DNA of 64,000 nt from Parendozoicomonas callyspongiae (GTDB lineage Bacteria; Pseudomonadota; Gammaproteobacteria; Pseudomonadales; Endozoicomonadaceae), in NCBI RefSeq assembly GCF_023502345.1, contig NZ_JAMFLX010000025.1:1-64000 (forward strand). Reading direction: 5' to 3'. The notes beneath the pieces were generated by a model. That model had not been told where the DNA came from and made no database searches. It worked only from the letters and a program-made list of their open reading frames with translations. A program made the translations under genes and the position numbers. Numbering within the stretch: position 1 is the first letter of the stretch; each line of letters begins with the position of its first letter. Positions 61,786 to 64,000 of this stretch are shown piece after piece.

Positions 61786-63060
61786 ATGTATTCACCACAG
61801 GCGATTTATCTCGCGCTGAGAAAGCGGATTTTTAACTCACTGGATGCCGCAGCTGTTACCAACCTTTCCGGTGAAGAGTTAAGAAACCAGCTCAGGCAGG
61901 CCGTTGATGTGCTGGTTGAAAAGGATAATCTGCCAGTACCAGCCATGCTGCGCATGGATTTCGTGAACCGTTTTGTTGATGAAATCAAAGGGCTGGGGCC
62001 GCTGCAGACCCTGATTGATGACCATGATATTTCCGATATCATGGTCAACGGCCCTGACTGTGTATTTATTGAAAAGAAAGGTCTGCTGAGAAAGTCAGAC
62101 GTCCGCTTTATCGACGAGGAGCAGCTGCTCGGGATTGCCAAGCGCATCGCTGCCTCGGTGGGACGGCGTGTGGATGAGTCTCAGCCTATGTGCGACGCCC
62201 GTCTTCTTGACGGCAGCCGGGTCAATATTGCCATTCCTCCGGTGGCCATTGATGGTACCTCGATTTCCATCCGTAAGTTCAACAAGGTTGAACTGGGACT
62301 GGATGATCTGCGTGGCTTTGGTGCCATGTCGCGGGAGATGGCGGATCTGCTCAAGATCGCATCCCGCTGTCGCTTGAATATCCTGGTATCCGGTGGTACC
62401 GGTTCCGGAAAAACGACTCTGCTGAACGCGCTGTCCCAGCATATTTCCGAAACCGAACGGGTGCTGACCATTGAAGACGCCGCCGAGCTGCGCCTGCAGC
62501 AGCCCCATGTGGTGCGGATGGAAACCCGCCATGCCGGCATTGAAAATACCGGTGCCATCCATCAGCGGGATCTGGTGATCAACTCCCTGCGGATGCGGCC
62601 CGACCGGATTATCGTTGGTGAGTGTCGTGGCGGTGAAGCCTTCGAGATGCTGCAGGCCATGAACACAGGCCACGATGGTTCCATGTCCACCCTCCATGCC
62701 AACACACCGCGGGATGCCCTCGGTCGTCTGGAGAGTATGGTGATGATGGCGGCACCGAACCTGCCTCTGGATGCCATCCGCAGAAATATTGCCAGTGCCG
62801 TTGATCTGATTGTGCAGGTTTCACGACTGTTTGACGGAAGTCGTAAGGTGATGAGCATCACCGAGATTATGGGTATTGAAGGGAACAATGTTGTCCTGGA
62901 AGAGATTTTCCGGTTTGAACCCACAAAAGTGCTGGGTGGTGAGAGGATTGAGGGTGAATTTATTACCCCCGGTCTGATCAGCCGTTCATCCCTGCAGAAG
63001 AAAGCGAGAATGTTTGGTCTGGAAGATCAGTTGAAAAGTGTATTTCAAGGGGTTTCCTGA
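61786..63060 (+). CDS. tadA: TadA/CpaF secretion ATPase
   Basis: 424 residues, GspE/VirB11-type hexameric motor for Flp assembly. N-terminal helical part, '[17 protein letters not shown]' (85-101), Walker [10 protein letters not shown] (about 203-211), Asp box 'LTIEDAAEL', '[37 protein letters not shown]' region (Walker B and His box). Cytoplasmic. Stop overlaps the tadB start (TGATG). Confidence 0.96.
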   Translation: MYSPQAIYLALRKRIFNSLDAAAVTNLSGEELRNQLRQAVDVLVEKDNLPVPAMLRMDFVNRFVDEIKGLGPLQTLIDDHDISDIMVNGPDCVFIEKKGLLRKSDVRFIDEEQLLGIAKRIAASVGRRVDESQPMCDARLLDGSRVNIAIPPVAIDGTSISIRKFNKVELGLDDLRGFGAMSREMADLLKIASRCRLNILVSGGTGSGKTTLLNALSQHISETERVLTIEDAAELRLQQPHVVRMETRHAGIENTGAIHQRDLVINSLRMRPDRIIVGECRGGEAFEMLQAMNTGHDGSMSTLHANTPRDALGRLESMVMMAAPNLPLDAIRRNIASAVDLIVQVSRLFDGSRKVMSITEIMGIEGNNVVLEEIFRFEPTKVLGGERIEGEFITPGLISRSSLQKKARMFGLEDQLKSVFQGVS

Positions 63061-63977
63061 TGTTTTATCTGCTCTTGCTGGGAGCTGCCGTTGTTCTCTG
63101 TCTGCTGGCTTTTCAGAGCAAAGAGGAGCCGCTGGCTTTTCTGACTGCTGAAAGCCCGGGGCGGACTCTGAACAAGGACGCAGTACACCAGGCGCTGGAT
63201 ATCAAGCTGTTAACCGATGAACCTTTTATCGTGCGGGTCAAGGTTGAGATTGAGAACCTGAAAGTCCGCATCGGAGACAAGCTTCCTTTAAAAGTTGCCG
63301 GTTTTCTGGTTGCAACTGTGGCCGCTACCTGGGCCGTGAACAACTACATGGTGCCGGTGAATGTGCTTTTGCTCTATCCGGTGGTTCTGCTGGTGATGGC
63401 CATGGTTGTTGTGCGCGGGTTGCAGGTTTATGAGCGACGGGTGTTTGATGCTTCATTTCCCAATGCCCTGAACCTGCTGAATGGTGCGGTCAGCTCCGGT
63501 GAGAGTTTGATGCACTCCATAATATATGTTGGCAATTCACTGGATGACGCTGTTGGCCGGGAGTTTAAACTGATGGGCCAGCGACTGAGACTGGGACGCC
63601 CGGCCCAGGAGGTTTTGAGCGAATCCTGTCGGCGCTTTCCTTATGCCCCGTTCTATTTCTTTGTGATTACCCTGCGGGCCAATATCAACCGTGGCGGCCA
63701 GCTGAAGGATATCCTCAAGCGTCTGACCAAGGTGATGTTCAACAGCCAGGCTATCGACAAGAAAAAGGGGGCGATGACCTCCGAAGCCAGAGCCTCAGCC
63801 AAGATTGTCGGGGCTATTCCGTTCTGTTTCCTGCTGTTTATGAAGTTTTCCAGCCCGGAGAATTTCGACTTTATTTTCAGCCATCCAGACGGTAAACCGA
63901 TTCTTTATTATGTTCTCACCAGTGAAGCGATCGGGCTTGGCATTATCTGGTGGCTGATGAAACGGGTACAGGGGTAG
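63060..63977 (+). CDS. tadB: TadB, inner-membrane platform protein
   Basis: 305 residues. One N-terminal helix, a pair of helices near 82-122, the GspF/T2SSF domain 'FPNALNLLNGAVSSGESLMHSI' region (about 136-157) through 'ITLRANINRGGQLKDILKRL', and a C-terminal helix pair. Partner of TadC in the membrane platform. Coupled to tadA by overlap. Confidence 0.93.
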   Translation: MFYLLLLGAAVVLCLLAFQSKEEPLAFLTAESPGRTLNKDAVHQALDIKLLTDEPFIVRVKVEIENLKVRIGDKLPLKVAGFLVATVAATWAVNNYMVPVNVLLLYPVVLLVMAMVVVRGLQVYERRVFDASFPNALNLLNGAVSSGESLMHSIIYVGNSLDDAVGREFKLMGQRLRLGRPAQEVLSESCRRFPYAPFYFFVITLRANINRGGQLKDILKRLTKVMFNSQAIDKKKGAMTSEARASAKIVGAIPFCFLLFMKFSSPENFDFIFSHPDGKPILYYVLTSEAIGLGIIWWLMKRVQG

Positions 63978-63983
63978 GCTGTT

Positions 63984-64000
63984 ATGTATATTCTTTTGAT
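63984..64000 (+). CDS. tadC: Start of tadC (cut by window edge)
   Basis: ATG seven bases past the tadB stop with GGGG/AGG just upstream; only M-Y-I-L-L is visible. Identity is inferred from the conserved tadB-tadC order. Confidence 0.6.

Noticed and set aside
1-64000. CRISPR arrays, rRNA or tRNA genes
   Set aside because: No regularly spaced identical repeats with unique spacers and no rRNA or tRNA sequence was recognised by eye; tRNAs were not tested with a covariance model.

Overview
The window looks like a chromosomal segment of a gammaproteobacterium, probably a marine, host-associated member of the Oceanospirillales (an Endozoicomonas-like organism is my best guess, from the gene mix only). 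Supporting this are enteric/Vibrio-type housekeeping genes (polB, udp, syd, eamA, ynjBCDF, a long FadE), the DUF1302/DUF1329 pair common in marine gammaproteobacteria and pseudomonads, AT-rich secreted orphan proteins, and large type VI secretion and Tad pilus loci. No rRNA, tRNA, CRISPR array or replication origin was recognised.

Layout. 1-2.5 kb: an IS30-type transposase fragment split by a 1.53-kb unit whose ends and attC-like palindrome look like an integron gene cassette; it carries an AT-rich, possibly glycosyltransferase-like gene. 2.6-5.2 kb: DNA polymerase II, with a 264-bp MITE-like inverted-repeat element abutting its stop codon. 5.3-8.7 kb (minus strand): small proteins, a large secreted orphan and an RNase T2. 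8.9-18.3 kb (minus strand): FadE, a polar amino-acid/cystine-type ABC importer, a secreted acid phosphatase-like enzyme and the DUF1329/DUF1302 pair. 18.6-23.3 kb: EamA exporter, DUF3010 protein, MHS-type MFS transporter, a GNAT remnant, uridine phosphorylase with a CytR-like operator, and Syd. 23.4-30.8 kb (minus strand): a secreted orphan, a ynjBCDF operon (ABC importer plus CDP-alcohol phosphatidyltransferase) and a coiled-coil exported protein. 30.9-34.7 kb: HNH nuclease, a PAS-rich protein with a degenerate GGDEF domain, and a LysR regulator.

34.9-56.4 kb: a long plus-strand type VI secretion locus: Sel1 lipoprotein, tssA, hcp, tssB, tssC, a second tssC-like gene, tssE, tssF, tssG, tssH/clpV, a sensor-MFS fusion protein, vgrG, a VgrG-associated protein, a PAAR protein and an Ala/Ser/Gly-rich putative cargo protein. 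The tail sheath, baseplate, ATPase and spike are all here, but the membrane complex (tssJ, K, L, M) is not. Several genes carry in-frame tandem repeats. 57.0-64.0 kb: a Tad/Flp pilus locus (flp, tadV, rcpC, rcpA, a small lipoprotein, tadZ, tadA, tadB and the start of tadC), preceded by a sigma-54-type promoter match and a nine-G tract.

The observations I consider most worth checking are the cassette-in-transposase structure at the left edge, the sensor-MFS protein inside the T6SS operon, the unrecognised PAAR-adjacent cargo candidate, and the control region of the Tad locus.
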